A stretch of DNA of 26,682 nt, taken from the NCBI GenBank assembly GCA_035455185.1, contig DATIFQ010000208.1, positions 1 through 26,682 of the forward strand, read 5' to 3'. Shown here one piece after another: positions 14,484-22,372 of the stretch. The DNA comes from JAEHDI01 sp035455185. Lineage in GTDB: Bacteria > Acidobacteriota > Terriglobia > Bryobacterales > Bryobacteraceae. A program made the translations under genes and the position numbers. The notes beneath the pieces are model-generated. The model did not search any database. It saw only the letters and a list, made by a program, of their open reading frames with translations, and was not told the DNA's origin. Positions within the stretch are counted from its first letter, which is position 1. Each line of letters starts with the position of its first letter.

Positions 14484-15614
14484 GTGTATCTTCTGATCGC
14501 GCTTCTTCTTTCCGGAGCCGCTGTGAAACCCCTTCCCTCTTTCCGTTCACACGTCATCACTACCGAGTTCAAAGGCGGCTACCAGGTCGTCGCGGCGGAC
14601 CTCAACAAAGACGGCCGGCCCGACCTGATCGGCCTTGCCAGCGGCATGAACGAGCTTGTTTGGTTCGAGAACCCTGGATGGAAACGCCATGTCCTTGCCG
14701 GCGGCCTCTCGCGCCTGATCAACGTGGCCGCCTCCGACAACGACGGCGACGGCATCCCCGAGCTCGTACTCGCCACCGGTTTCTCGATGGACGCCGCAAG
14801 GAGCTCGGGCGAAGTATGGATGCTCCGCCACGCCGGTGATCCACTCGTTCCGTGGAAAATCCTCCAAATCGACCGCCTGCCCACCTCGCATCGCCTTCGT
14901 TGGGCGGACATCGAAGGTAACGGACAAAAGGTCGCGATTAACGCCCCGCTCAGCGATGCGCGCGCCACGGCGCCGGATTACCACGGAAAGACACCGCTGG
15001 TGTTCTACCGCTCCGGAGCGTGGAAGCGCGAGATGATACCGATCGAAACCGACGGTGTCATGCATGGCGTTACCACCCTTGACTGGGACGGCGACGGCCG
15101 CGAGGAGATCCTCACCGCCAGCTTCGAAGGGATCCACCTGCTCCGCCACGCCGGACCAGACCGTTGGACTCGCACCGAGCTTGCCAAAGGCAGCCCCGAA
15201 CCCTGGCCAAAGAGCGGCGCCAGTGACATCGCCGCCGGCCGGCTTGAGGGTTGCCGTTTTCTCTGCGCCATCGAGCCCTGGCACGGCAATCAGGTCACCG
15301 TCTACATCCATCTTGGGGAGCGCTGGGATCGCCGCGTAATAGACGACACCCTCGTGGAGGGCCACGCACTTGCCACCGCTGACCTCGACGGCGACGGCCG
15401 TGATGAGATTGTTGCCGGCTTCCGCGGCAAAGGTCACACCATCTCGATCTACAAAGCCGGCGATGCCGAAGGATCCCGCTGGACCCGCCACATCATTGAC
15501 ACCGAGGTTCCCGCCGCTTCCTGCGTTGTCGCCGACCTGAACGGCAACGGGCTGCCCGATATCGCCTGTATCGGCGGACCGGTTCTCAAGTGGTACGAGA
15601 ATCTCGGACGTTGA
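14484..15614 (+). CDS. Secreted FG-GAP/VCBS repeat protein
   Basis: A 376-residue beta-propeller-type protein with a short signal peptide (MYLLIALLLSGAAVKP). It has at least five calcium-binding-like motifs: DLNKDGRPDL, DNDGDGIPEL, DWDGDGREEI, DLDGDGRDEI and DLNGNGLPDI, each followed by a hydrophobic strand, plus WFENPGWKRHVL and KWYENLG, phrases common in FG-GAP/VCBS propellers. It is likely periplasmic or cell-surface; whether it binds a ligand or is enzymatic (some relatives are aldos-2-ulose dehydratase-like) is not visible. The GTG start at 14484 puts the signal peptide at the N-terminus; TATCCT ends 5 nt before it. The longer frame to 14247 crosses the divergent hydrolase gene. Confidence 0.85.
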   Translation: MYLLIALLLSGAAVKPLPSFRSHVITTEFKGGYQVVAADLNKDGRPDLIGLASGMNELVWFENPGWKRHVLAGGLSRLINVAASDNDGDGIPELVLATGFSMDAARSSGEVWMLRHAGDPLVPWKILQIDRLPTSHRLRWADIEGNGQKVAINAPLSDARATAPDYHGKTPLVFYRSGAWKREMIPIETDGVMHGVTTLDWDGDGREEILTASFEGIHLLRHAGPDRWTRTELAKGSPEPWPKSGASDIAAGRLEGCRFLCAIEPWHGNQVTVYIHLGERWDRRVIDDTLVEGHALATADLDGDGRDEIVAGFRGKGHTISIYKAGDAEGSRWTRHIIDTEVPAASCVVADLNGNGLPDIACIGGPVLKWYENLGR

Positions 15615-15644
15615 GTGGTGTTCTTCGTCCAGGTATCGATGGCG

Positions 15645-15650
15645 TAAAAT
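15645..15650 (+). promoter_or_regulatory. -10-like box TAAAAT of the glycan operon
   Basis: TAAAAT ends 6 nt before the TTG start of the first glycosyltransferase. With normal spacing the transcript would begin at the start codon itself. No clear TTGACA-like -35 lies 17 bp upstream. Confidence 0.4.
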
Positions 15651-15656
15651 CGAAGC

Positions 15657-16670
15657 TTGCCTGTTCCCCAGGTCACCGTCGTGATTCCGACGCTCGTCGC
15701 GGACTCCGCGCTCGATGATTGTCTGCGTGCCTTGGGAGAGCAAACGTTTCGCAATTTCGAGGTGATTGTCGTCGACAACAGTGGAAACGGGCTAGCCCGC
15801 CGCAGCGCGTCCATAATCGCCGGCACGGTGGTCATCGACAACCCCGCCAACGTGGGTTTCGGCGCCGCGATCAACCAGGGCTGCATCGCCTCACGCGCTA
15901 GGTACCTCGCCACTCTCAATGACGACGCGGTGCCGCATCCGGGCTGGCTTGCTGCTCTGACGTCGGCCCTGGAGGCCCGCCCGGACGCAGGCATGGCTGC
16001 CTCGCGGATCCTCCTTTCGGGCACGGGACGTCTGGATTCCGCCGGTATGCTGGTTTGCGCGGACGGCTCGAGCAAACAGCGCGGACACGGCGAGCTGCCC
16101 ACCAGATTTCCCGATCCGGAGGAGGCCCTCTTCCCCAGCGCCTGCGCTGCCCTCTATCGTCGCTCCATGCTCGAGGACACGGAAGGCTTCGACGAGGATT
16201 TCTTTCTCTACTCGGAAGACACGGATCTCGGCCTTCGTGCGCGTTGGGCGGGTTGGAAGTGCCTCTACGTTCCCGGCGCCGTCGTGGAACACCGTTATTC
16301 GCACTCAGCCGGCCGAGCCTCTCCGCTCAAGGCGTACTACGTCGAGCGTAACCGCCTCTTCGTGATCGCCAAGAGTTTCCCACTTCCGGCGCTGTGCAGA
16401 GCACCGTTCGTCGCGTTCGCCCGCTACTTTTGGCACGCATGGTTCCTGCTTCGCGGGCGTGGAACCGCCGCTCGCTTCCGCGAGGAAGGCCACGGCGCTC
16501 TCCGGCTCGCATGGTACATCCTCTCGGCACACGTGGCGCTGGTTGTACGCGCACGTTCCCTTTGGAAGAAACGGCGGGAAATCCGCGATGGTGCGCGCAT
16601 CACAACCGCCGAGTTCTTGAGGCTCCTGCGGGTGCATTCGATCTCCGCCCGGGAGGTCGCATCCCTGTGA
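15657..16670 (+). CDS. Family 2 glycosyltransferase (rhamnosyltransferase WbbL-like)
   Basis: A 337-residue GT2 enzyme. It begins VTVVIPTLVADSALDDCL, has VIVVDNSGNG, NPANVGFGAAINQG and the metal-binding region TLNDDAVPHPGW (a DxD equivalent), then GFDEDFFLYSEDTDLGLRARWAGW, which is the acceptor-loop signature of the WbbL/rhamnosyltransferase group. The C-terminal third is basic and contains a possible membrane-associated helix. It is the first gene of the plus-strand glycan operon, 42 bp after the VCBS gene. The start is TTG 15657, just downstream of a TAAAAT box. The stop overlaps the next GT2 gene by GTGA. Confidence 0.92.
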   Translation: MPVPQVTVVIPTLVADSALDDCLRALGEQTFRNFEVIVVDNSGNGLARRSASIIAGTVVIDNPANVGFGAAINQGCIASRARYLATLNDDAVPHPGWLAALTSALEARPDAGMAASRILLSGTGRLDSAGMLVCADGSSKQRGHGELPTRFPDPEEALFPSACAALYRRSMLEDTEGFDEDFFLYSEDTDLGLRARWAGWKCLYVPGAVVEHRYSHSAGRASPLKAYYVERNRLFVIAKSFPLPALCRAPFVAFARYFWHAWFLLRGRGTAARFREEGHGALRLAWYILSAHVALVVRARSLWKKRREIRDGARITTAEFLRLLRVHSISAREVASL

Positions 16671-17398
16671 CTCCCGCCCTTCACGACCGCGACCTGCTGA
16701 TCATCGTCCCCGCCTACAACGAAGCGGCGTCGGTCGGCCAGGTCGTGCACGAAGTCCGCGAGGCGGTTCCTGGAGTGCCGGTGGTGGTCATCGACGATTG
16801 CTCGACGGACGGGACCTCTACGGTCGCGCGCGAGGCCGGCGCCTCGGTGTTGTCTCTCCCGCATCACCTCGGGCTGGGCGGCGGCGTGCAGGCGGGCTAC
16901 AAACTGGCCTACGAGCTCGGCTACGAGTACGTCATCCGTGTCGACGGCGACGGTCAGCACGACCCGCGCGACATCCCGCGCATCTACGAGGCTCTCCGCA
17001 CCAACGCCTATCAGATGGTTATCGGCTCGCGCTTCCTCGAGAACGATGCGGACCAGACCAGTTTCGGCCGCTCTGTCGGCGTGCGTTTCTTCCGGATCGT
17101 TCTGCGGCCCATCCTCGGCAAGCCGGTCCGCGACCCGACGTCCGGTTTCGTGGGAGTGAACCGTCAGGCGCTGCTGGTCTTCAGCCGGAGCTTTCCGCTC
17201 GAGTACCCCGAAATCGAAGCGCTTGTGGTGCTCCAGCGTCGCGCCTTTCAGTTCGCGGAGATTCCGGTCCGCATGCGCCCGCGCCTGGGCGGCCGCAGTT
17301 CGATCACAGCTGTGAAATCCATCTACTATATTCTTCATGTACTGCTCGGCGTCTTCGTGAACGTCCTCAAATTCGATCGCCGGCGGTGGAAGAGATAG
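16667..17398 (+). CDS. Family 2 glycosyltransferase (polyprenyl-phosphate sugar transferase, DPM1-like)
   Basis: A 243-residue GT2 protein like dolichol-phosphate mannose synthase. Key motifs are LLIIVPAYNEAASVGQVV, VVVIDDCSTDGTS, GLGGGVQAGYKLAYE and the DxD region RVDGDGQHDPRDIP, then VIGSRF and DPTSGFVGVNRQAL. It likely charges a polyprenyl phosphate with a hexose, providing donors to membrane GT-C enzymes such as the TMTC-like protein two genes on. The GTG start (16667) overlaps the preceding stop by 4 bp, with GGGAGG 10 nt upstream. A longer frame to 16394 lies inside the previous gene and is rejected. Confidence 0.93.
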   Translation: MTPALHDRDLLIIVPAYNEAASVGQVVHEVREAVPGVPVVVIDDCSTDGTSTVAREAGASVLSLPHHLGLGGGVQAGYKLAYELGYEYVIRVDGDGQHDPRDIPRIYEALRTNAYQMVIGSRFLENDADQTSFGRSVGVRFFRIVLRPILGKPVRDPTSGFVGVNRQALLVFSRSFPLEYPEIEALVVLQRRAFQFAEIPVRMRPRLGGRSSITAVKSIYYILHVLLGVFVNVLKFDRRRWKR

Positions 17399-17400
17399 CC

Positions 17401-17769
17401 GTGGACCGCCTCCTCAATTTCATGACCCTGCTCAGCGTGGCGCTGATCGTGCTCGTGCTGCGCTCGGTGCGGCGCGCTCACATTCGCGTCGAATATTCGG
17501 TGAGCTGGCTTGGCGCCGCCGTCACGCTGCTGGTGCTATCGCGCTCGAACTGGGCGCTCGATAGTATCGCCCGGCTGCTCGGGATTGCAGACCCGCCGCT
17601 CGCTCTGCTGTTGGTCGTGGGCTGCATCTTTTTGATCGTCCTGTACCGCTTTTCGACCGTCATCTCAGATCTGAAGGACGCGAACATCTCGCTCGCCCAG
17701 CGCGTCGGGATCCTCGAATACCATCTCCGGAACTTGCATGAAAACCAGGAAAACCCAAAGCCCCGCTAA
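17401..17769 (+). CDS. DUF2304 membrane protein
   Basis: A 122-residue protein with three membrane segments (FMTLLSVALIVLVLRSV; SWLGAAVTLLVLS; ALLLVVGCIFLIVLYRF) and a C-terminal amphipathic/coiled-coil region (STVISDLKDANISLAQRVGILEYHLRNL cut here at its start: STVISDLKDANISLAQ). This layout is that of DUF2304 proteins, which are commonly next to DPM1-like GT2 genes in surface-glycan loci; they are thought to be membrane partners. It starts at GTG 17401, 2 bp after the previous stop, and overlaps the following gene by 32 bp. Confidence 0.85.
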   Translation: MDRLLNFMTLLSVALIVLVLRSVRRAHIRVEYSVSWLGAAVTLLVLSRSNWALDSIARLLGIADPPLALLLVVGCIFLIVLYRFSTVISDLKDANISLAQRVGILEYHLRNLHENQENPKPR

Positions 17770-19462
17770 AGCGTCGCCGGGCTTCTCTTTGAAGCCCTGG
17801 CACGTTGCGGTGGGGGTGCTGGCAGCACTGTTCGCTCTCTTCGAATCGTACGGGCCTGCACTCAACGGCGTGTTTGTCTTTGACGACGAGAGCCTTCCCT
17901 TTTACTCCCGTGACTTCGGCGCCCGGCCGCTCATCCCGGCCATCACCGGTGTTCGCCCATTCCTGATGTTCACCTTCTGGCTGAATCACCAAATCTCGGG
18001 ACTTGAGCCGTATGGCTACCATCTCCTCAACGTCCTGTTCCACTTCGCCTCAGGAGTCCTGGTGTTTTTCATTTGCCGAAAAGTTCTCGAGTGGGCGGCC
18101 GTGGCAGGTGGGCGCCGCGAACTGTTGGCCGCCTTCGCCGGCTGTCTGTTCCTGTTCCATCCGATCCAGACCGAGTCCGTTGCCTACATCGCCAGCCGTT
18201 CGGAGAATCTAAGCATCCTGTTCTGTTATGCGGCTTTCGCGCTGTTCCTCTATCGCCGGTCGCGGGCGGTGTCCTGGCCTGTCGTCGCAGGCGTTCTGGT
18301 GTTGTTTGCAGCCGCCGCATCCACAAAAGAGCACACCATCGTCCTCCCGGCGGTGCTTTTGCTAACGGACTACTACTGGAATCCGGGCTTCTCCTTCGAG
18401 GGCGCTTGCAAGAACTGGCGGCTCTATGGAACGATGGCTGTCGTCGGCGCTGCCGGCGTCTACTCCGTGTGGAACCTGTTGCGCACGGCGCCCACCGCTG
18501 GTTTTGGCGTGAAAGACCTACCCTGGAACCATTACCTCTACACCCAGTGGAGAGCGATGTGGGTCTATTTTCGGCTACTTGTGTTCCCGGCCGGCCAGAA
18601 TGCCGACTATCGATACCCAGTTTCGCGCACTCCGCTGGAACCCGGCACGCTCATTGGTCTGGCTGTTCTGCTCGTAGCGGTCGGCCTTGCAATCCGGTTT
18701 CGACAGCGTTACCCGCTCGCTTCGTACGGATTTCTCGCGGCGCTGTTGCTGTTTGCCCCGACCTCGTCCGTCATACCGATTCGTGACGTCGTTGCGGAGC
18801 GCCGCGTCTACCTTCCCATGATCGGCTTGCTCTTCGTGATGCTTGAATTCTTGCGTCGCTGGAAGCTGGACCTGCGTCGAATGGCGGCGGTGCTCTCCTC
18901 CATCCTGCTGGTGTGTGCCGTCCTGACGTATCAGCGCAACAAAGTGTGGGCGGGGCCGGTACCCCTTTGGGAGGACGTGCTGGCAAAGTCGCCGCAAAAC
19001 TCGCGCGCCCACTTTCAGCTTGCGCTCGGCTACTACGAAGAGGGACGCTGCGAGGAATCGGTGCGACACTACGAGACCGCCGAGCGCCTGGGAGAACGGG
19101 AGCATCGTCTCTACGTGGATTGGGCCCTGGCCGACGACTGCCTTGGCCGCTTCGATGGCGCTCTCGCAAAAATCAAACGAGCCATCGAGATCGAGAAGAC
19201 GGCGCACGCGTATGCGCTTATGGGCATGATCTACGCCAAACAGAACAGGCGGGATGAGGCGATGACCGCACTCGACGAGGCCGGGCGCATCGACGCGGGC
19301 TACGACATGACGTACGCCTACCGAGGCAACCTCCTCGTTCTGGCCAATGACTTCGCCGGGGCCGCCGCTCAGTACCGGCGTGCGCTCGAGTTGGACCCCA
19401 ACAACCAGTTGGCCAGGAACGGTCTTGCCCGCGTTCAGGCGGCTCTTGGCGCCGCGCGATAG
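17738..19462 (+). CDS. TMTC-like GT-C glycosyltransferase with C-terminal TPR repeats
   Basis: A 574-residue protein with about ten membrane helices in residues 22-400, followed by TPR repeats. The first luminal loop carries FVFDDESLPF with Asp49-Asp50, the acidic motif of PMT/TMTC-type GT-C enzymes, and later HPIQTESVAYIASRSE and PIRDVVAERRVYLPM, both hallmarks of the TMTC/DUF1736 family. The C-terminal TPRs include AHFQLALGYYEEGRCEESV and GNLLVLANDFAGAAAQYR. TMTC proteins in animals O-mannosylate cadherins; the bacterial relatives are presumed to transfer a sugar from a polyprenyl-phosphate donor to protein or glycan. Its coupling with the DPM1-like gene supports that. The TAG stop overlaps the Shine-Dalgarno of the next gene. 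Confidence 0.88.
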   Translation: MKTRKTQSPAKASPGFSLKPWHVAVGVLAALFALFESYGPALNGVFVFDDESLPFYSRDFGARPLIPAITGVRPFLMFTFWLNHQISGLEPYGYHLLNVLFHFASGVLVFFICRKVLEWAAVAGGRRELLAAFAGCLFLFHPIQTESVAYIASRSENLSILFCYAAFALFLYRRSRAVSWPVVAGVLVLFAAAASTKEHTIVLPAVLLLTDYYWNPGFSFEGACKNWRLYGTMAVVGAAGVYSVWNLLRTAPTAGFGVKDLPWNHYLYTQWRAMWVYFRLLVFPAGQNADYRYPVSRTPLEPGTLIGLAVLLVAVGLAIRFRQRYPLASYGFLAALLLFAPTSSVIPIRDVVAERRVYLPMIGLLFVMLEFLRRWKLDLRRMAAVLSSILLVCAVLTYQRNKVWAGPVPLWEDVLAKSPQNSRAHFQLALGYYEEGRCEESVRHYETAERLGEREHRLYVDWALADDCLGRFDGALAKIKRAIEIEKTAHAYALMGMIYAKQNRRDEAMTALDEAGRIDAGYDMTYAYRGNLLVLANDFAGAAAQYRRALELDPNNQLARNGLARVQAALGAAR

Positions 19463-19466
19463 GAGG
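19461..19466 (+). promoter_or_regulatory. Consensus Shine-Dalgarno AGGAGG before a CTG start
   Basis: AGGAGG overlaps the TAG stop of the TMTC-like gene (19460-19462) and lies 5 nt before CTG 19472. No ATG, GTG or TTG lies between the stop and residue 73 of the conserved GT4 frame, so this site decides the start. Confidence 0.75.
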
Positions 19467-19471
19467 CTTTT

Positions 19472-20590
19472 CTGCGCATCGGAGTCAATGCCCTGTACCT
19501 GGTCCCTGGAGGGGTCGGCGGCACGGAAATCTACCTCCGTCATCTTCTCGCCGCGCTCGCGGGAATTGACTCCGTCAACGAGTACGTCATCTTCACCAAC
19601 CGCGAGACCGGTGCGGATCTCGTTCCAGTCCGGCCGAACTTCGTTCATGAGCCACAGTCGGTCCGCGCGGCGAGTCGCCCCGCGCGCTTGCTTTGGGAGC
19701 AGACCGTGTTGCCATTAGCCGTCCGTCGCGCCCGCCTCGACGTCCTGTTCAATCCGGGCTTCACCTGTCCTGCCCTTTGCTCATGCCCGGCTGTGACGGT
19801 GTTCCATGACCTTCAGCACAAGCGTCACCCGGAGCATTTCCGCTGGTTCGACCTGCCGTTCTGGCGCATCTTCCTGTACCTCGCAGCGCGCCGCTCCAAG
19901 TTCCTCATTGCCGTCTCCGACGCCACACGCAAGGATCTGGAGCGTTTCTATCACCTTGCTACGGAGAGGATCCGCGTCGTCCCGGAAGGCGTGGACGAGC
20001 GTCTCTTCGAAATCGGCCGGGACCGCGCTGCGTTCGAAGCAGAATCATTCCTCCTGGCGGTTTCGACGCTACATCCGCACAAGAACCTGGACCGCCTCAT
20101 CCGCGTCTTCTCCCGCTTCCACACGGACAGGCCCGATTTCCGGCTGGTAATCGTAGGGCTCCGCGGTTTCCATGCGGAGGAGATCGAAAAGGAAGTCCAA
20201 GAACTGGGACTGGGCGGCGCGATCACACTAACGGGTTGGATCCCTCGCGACCAACTGTATAGCCTGTTCCGGCGTGCGCACTCGTTCGTCTACCCGAGCA
20301 CCTTCGAAGGATTCGGTCTGCCCGTGCTGGAGGCTCTCGCAGCGGGCATCCCCTCCGCCTGTTCGGCCATCGAGCCGCTGATGTCGCTCGCCGGAGACGC
20401 GGCGCTGCAGTTCGATCCGCAAGACGAGGATGCGATGCTCGAGGCAATCCGGCGCCTTACGTGCGATCTGGCGCTTCGAGGCCAACTCGCGCAACAGGGC
20501 CCCCGCCGTGCCGCTGCTTTCTCGTGGAAGAAGACCGCCGAAGCCACGCTCGCTGCCCTGCGCGACGCGGTATTTAACCCGCGCGCGTGA
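19472..20590 (+). CDS. Family 4 (GT-B) glycosyltransferase, probable CTG start
   Basis: A 372-residue GT4-type enzyme. The N-terminal half begins RIGVNALYLVPGGVGGTEIYLRHLL, the usual donor-loop start in this family; then AVTVFHDLQHKRHPEHF, FLIAVSDATRKDLERFY and RIRVVPEGVDERLF; the C-terminal half has STLHPHKNLDRLI and the ExxxxxxxE-type motif STFEGFGLPVLEALAAG. The first canonical codon in frame is TTG 19688, which would delete 72 conserved residues. Directly after the upstream stop the frame reads GAG GCT TTT CTG CGC ATC GGA, so CTG at 19472 is the only near-cognate start matching the family N-terminus. It is the last gene of the glycan operon. Confidence 0.9.
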   Translation: MRIGVNALYLVPGGVGGTEIYLRHLLAALAGIDSVNEYVIFTNRETGADLVPVRPNFVHEPQSVRAASRPARLLWEQTVLPLAVRRARLDVLFNPGFTCPALCSCPAVTVFHDLQHKRHPEHFRWFDLPFWRIFLYLAARRSKFLIAVSDATRKDLERFYHLATERIRVVPEGVDERLFEIGRDRAAFEAESFLLAVSTLHPHKNLDRLIRVFSRFHTDRPDFRLVIVGLRGFHAEEIEKEVQELGLGGAITLTGWIPRDQLYSLFRRAHSFVYPSTFEGFGLPVLEALAAGIPSACSAIEPLMSLAGDAALQFDPQDEDAMLEAIRRLTCDLALRGQLAQQGPRRAAAFSWKKTAEATLAALRDAVFNPRA

Positions 20591-20591
20591 T

Positions 20592-20606
20592 CGGGACGGT
20601 TTCCCG
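20592..20606. terminator. Small hairpin between convergent operons (weak candidate)
   Basis: CGGGA (20592-20596) and TCCCG (20602-20606) pair across a 5-nt loop in the 18-bp gap between the GT4 and dapD stops. No clear T-run follows on either strand. It may be a bidirectional end, but evidence is thin. Confidence 0.2.
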
Positions 20607-20608
20607 CC

Positions 20609-21448
20609 CTACCGAAGCAGATCCTCGAGCTGGATCTTCGCGTCGGTCTTTGCGTCGCGATACTTTACAATCACCGGTGTGTACAACGAGATGCCCCAAT
20701 CCTTGCCTGGACCGTGAGGAATGGCTCGTGCACCGGCGACAACCACTGCGTTCTCCGGAACGATAAGCGGCTGATCGTCGGTCGCTGTGTAGACCTCGCC
20801 TTTCACGATGTCGTACACCGGCGTGGAGCGGTTGAGAATCGTGCCAGTCCCCAAGACGACGCGGCGCTTCACAACCGTCCCTTCATACACTCCACAATTG
20901 CCGCCCACCAGCACCTCGTCCTCGATGATCACCGGCAACGCACCAACGGGTTCCAGCACCCCGCCGATCTGGGCCGCCGCCGAAATGTGGCAGTTCCTGC
21001 CGACCTGCGCACAGCTTCCCACCAAAGCGTGCGAGTCGATCATCGTCCCATCGCCGACGTAGGACCCGACGTTGATGTACATCGGCGGCATGCAGGTGAC
21101 GCCGCGTCCGACGTAGCAGCCGTCGCGAATACTGGATCCACCCGGCACAATGCGCACGCCGCTCTCCACCGTGAGCCGCTTCACCGGGTACGTCGCCTTG
21201 TCGAAGTATGGCTGCCGAGCGGTGTTCACCGACATGTCCACCAGCGCGCCCATGCGGAACCCGAGCAGGATGCCCTTCTTCACCCAGCCGTTCACCCGCC
21301 AGCCGCTCTTCGCGGATGCATCCGGTTCGGCGGCGCGCGCTTCTCCGGCGTTCAGCGCGTACTTGAACCGCTGAAACAGGCGGAAGTGCTCCTCAGTGTA
21401 TTGCTCGGGTTTGGCGTCGAACAGAGCCTCGATTTCAGTTGCCGGCAT
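20609..21448 (-). CDS. dapD: 2,3,4,5-tetrahydropyridine-2,6-dicarboxylate N-succinyltransferase
   Basis: A 279-residue DapD, which succinylates tetrahydrodipicolinate in the succinyl branch of diaminopimelate/lysine synthesis. It has the N-terminal helical part (ATEIEALFDAKPEQYTEE), then left-handed beta-helix hexapeptide turns: VRIVPGGSSIRDGCYVG, GSYVGDGTMIDSHALVGSCAQVGRN and IEDEVLVGGNCGVYEGTVV, ending with YTPVIVKYRDAKTDAK. Length is normal. The start overlaps the dapA stop by 14 bp, so the gene is translationally coupled. It is the last gene of the lysine operon and stops 18 bp from the convergent GT4 gene. Confidence 0.97.
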   Translation of the reverse strand: MPATEIEALFDAKPEQYTEEHFRLFQRFKYALNAGEARAAEPDASAKSGWRVNGWVKKGILLGFRMGALVDMSVNTARQPYFDKATYPVKRLTVESGVRIVPGGSSIRDGCYVGRGVTCMPPMYINVGSYVGDGTMIDSHALVGSCAQVGRNCHISAAAQIGGVLEPVGALPVIIEDEVLVGGNCGVYEGTVVKRRVVLGTGTILNRSTPVYDIVKGEVYTATDDQPLIVPENAVVVAGARAIPHGPGKDWGISLYTPVIVKYRDAKTDAKIQLEDLLR

Positions 21449-22337
21449 GGATGGCTTTGGGTTCGAGCAGAGCGAGGTCCTGAAGCACCTTGTCGATCTT
21501 CGCGAGGTTAACCACCGACGGCGGCACGAGCGGCAGGCGCCAGACTGGTTCGAGGAGCCCCATCAGCCCCATAGCCGCCTTCACTGGAATGGGGTTTGAC
21601 TCTACGAAGTTCACGTCCATCAGCGGCAGGTACTTGCGGTGAACCGCACGTGCCGCCGCAAAGTCGCCCGACAGGCATAACTGCGCCAACCGTGTCATTT
21701 CCGCTGGAATTTCGTTCGATGCGACCGAGATTAATCCCCGCCCGCCTAACGCCATGAGTGGCAGCGTAATCGCGTCGTCACCTGACAGCACCGTGAATCG
21801 CTCGGGAACGAGATTGAGGATTGCCGACATCTGGCTGATGTTGCCCGACGCCTCTTTGACCCCAAAGATATTGTCGATCTCCGCCAGCCGTTTCAACGTC
21901 GCCGGTTCAACGTTGACGCCCGTCCGCCCCTGGACGCTGTACACGATGATCGGCAGCCTGATCGCCGCGGCGATCGCCTTGTAATGCTGATACAGCCCCT
22001 CCTGCGTCGGCTTGTTGTAGTAGGGTGTTACGGAGAGGATGCCGTCGGCGCCCATCGACTCGAGTTGCTTCGCGAGTGAGATCACCTCGCTGGTGTTGTA
22101 ACCGCCCGCGCCCGCCAGCACCGGGACTTTGCCCTTGGCCTCGTCGAGCGTGATCTCGACCACTCGAAGGTGTTCGGAGTGCTCGAGAGTCGGGCTCTCG
22201 CCGGTCGTGCCGCAGGGAACGAGGAAGTTGATTCCCGCCGCGATCTGGCGCCGCACCAGTCTTCGCAAAGTCTCTTCATCCAGCGACAGGTCCTTCCGGA
22301 ACGGTGTCACCATTGCGGTCCCACAACCTTTGAACAT
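21435..22337 (-). CDS. dapA: 4-hydroxy-tetrahydrodipicolinate synthase
   Basis: A 300-residue DapA: condenses pyruvate with aspartate semialdehyde. The Schiff-base Lys161 is in FGVKEASGNIS; Tyr133 and Arg138 are in YSVQGRTG, where most DapA have YN(V/I)PGRT. The GTTGESPTL motif at residues 43-51 and the Tyr106/Tyr107 pair (VTPYYNKP) are present. The two changes near Tyr133 (Ser for Asn, Gln for Pro) may only reflect lineage, but a change of substrate in the wider NAL family cannot be excluded; the operon makes DapA very likely. A strong AGGAGG (22344-22349) lies 6 nt upstream of the ATG, the best ribosome site in the operon. Confidence 0.96.
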   Translation of the reverse strand: MFKGCGTAMVTPFRKDLSLDEETLRRLVRRQIAAGINFLVPCGTTGESPTLEHSEHLRVVEITLDEAKGKVPVLAGAGGYNTSEVISLAKQLESMGADGILSVTPYYNKPTQEGLYQHYKAIAAAIRLPIIVYSVQGRTGVNVEPATLKRLAEIDNIFGVKEASGNISQMSAILNLVPERFTVLSGDDAITLPLMALGGRGLISVASNEIPAEMTRLAQLCLSGDFAAARAVHRKYLPLMDVNFVESNPIPVKAAMGLMGLLEPVWRLPLVPPSVVNLAKIDKVLQDLALLEPKAIHAGN

Positions 22338-22372
22338 TCTTCACCTCCTCTGCGTGTCCGTTTCCTCTTGGC

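Noticed and set aside
14547..15743. 398-residue minus-strand open frame
   Set aside because: Antisense to the VCBS repeats; its repeated VAVEV patterns are a mirror of the DxDGD motifs.
18575..19648. 357-residue minus-strand open frame
   Set aside because: Antisense to the TMTC-like gene and GT4 start; no recognisable motif and charged composition typical of a shadow frame.
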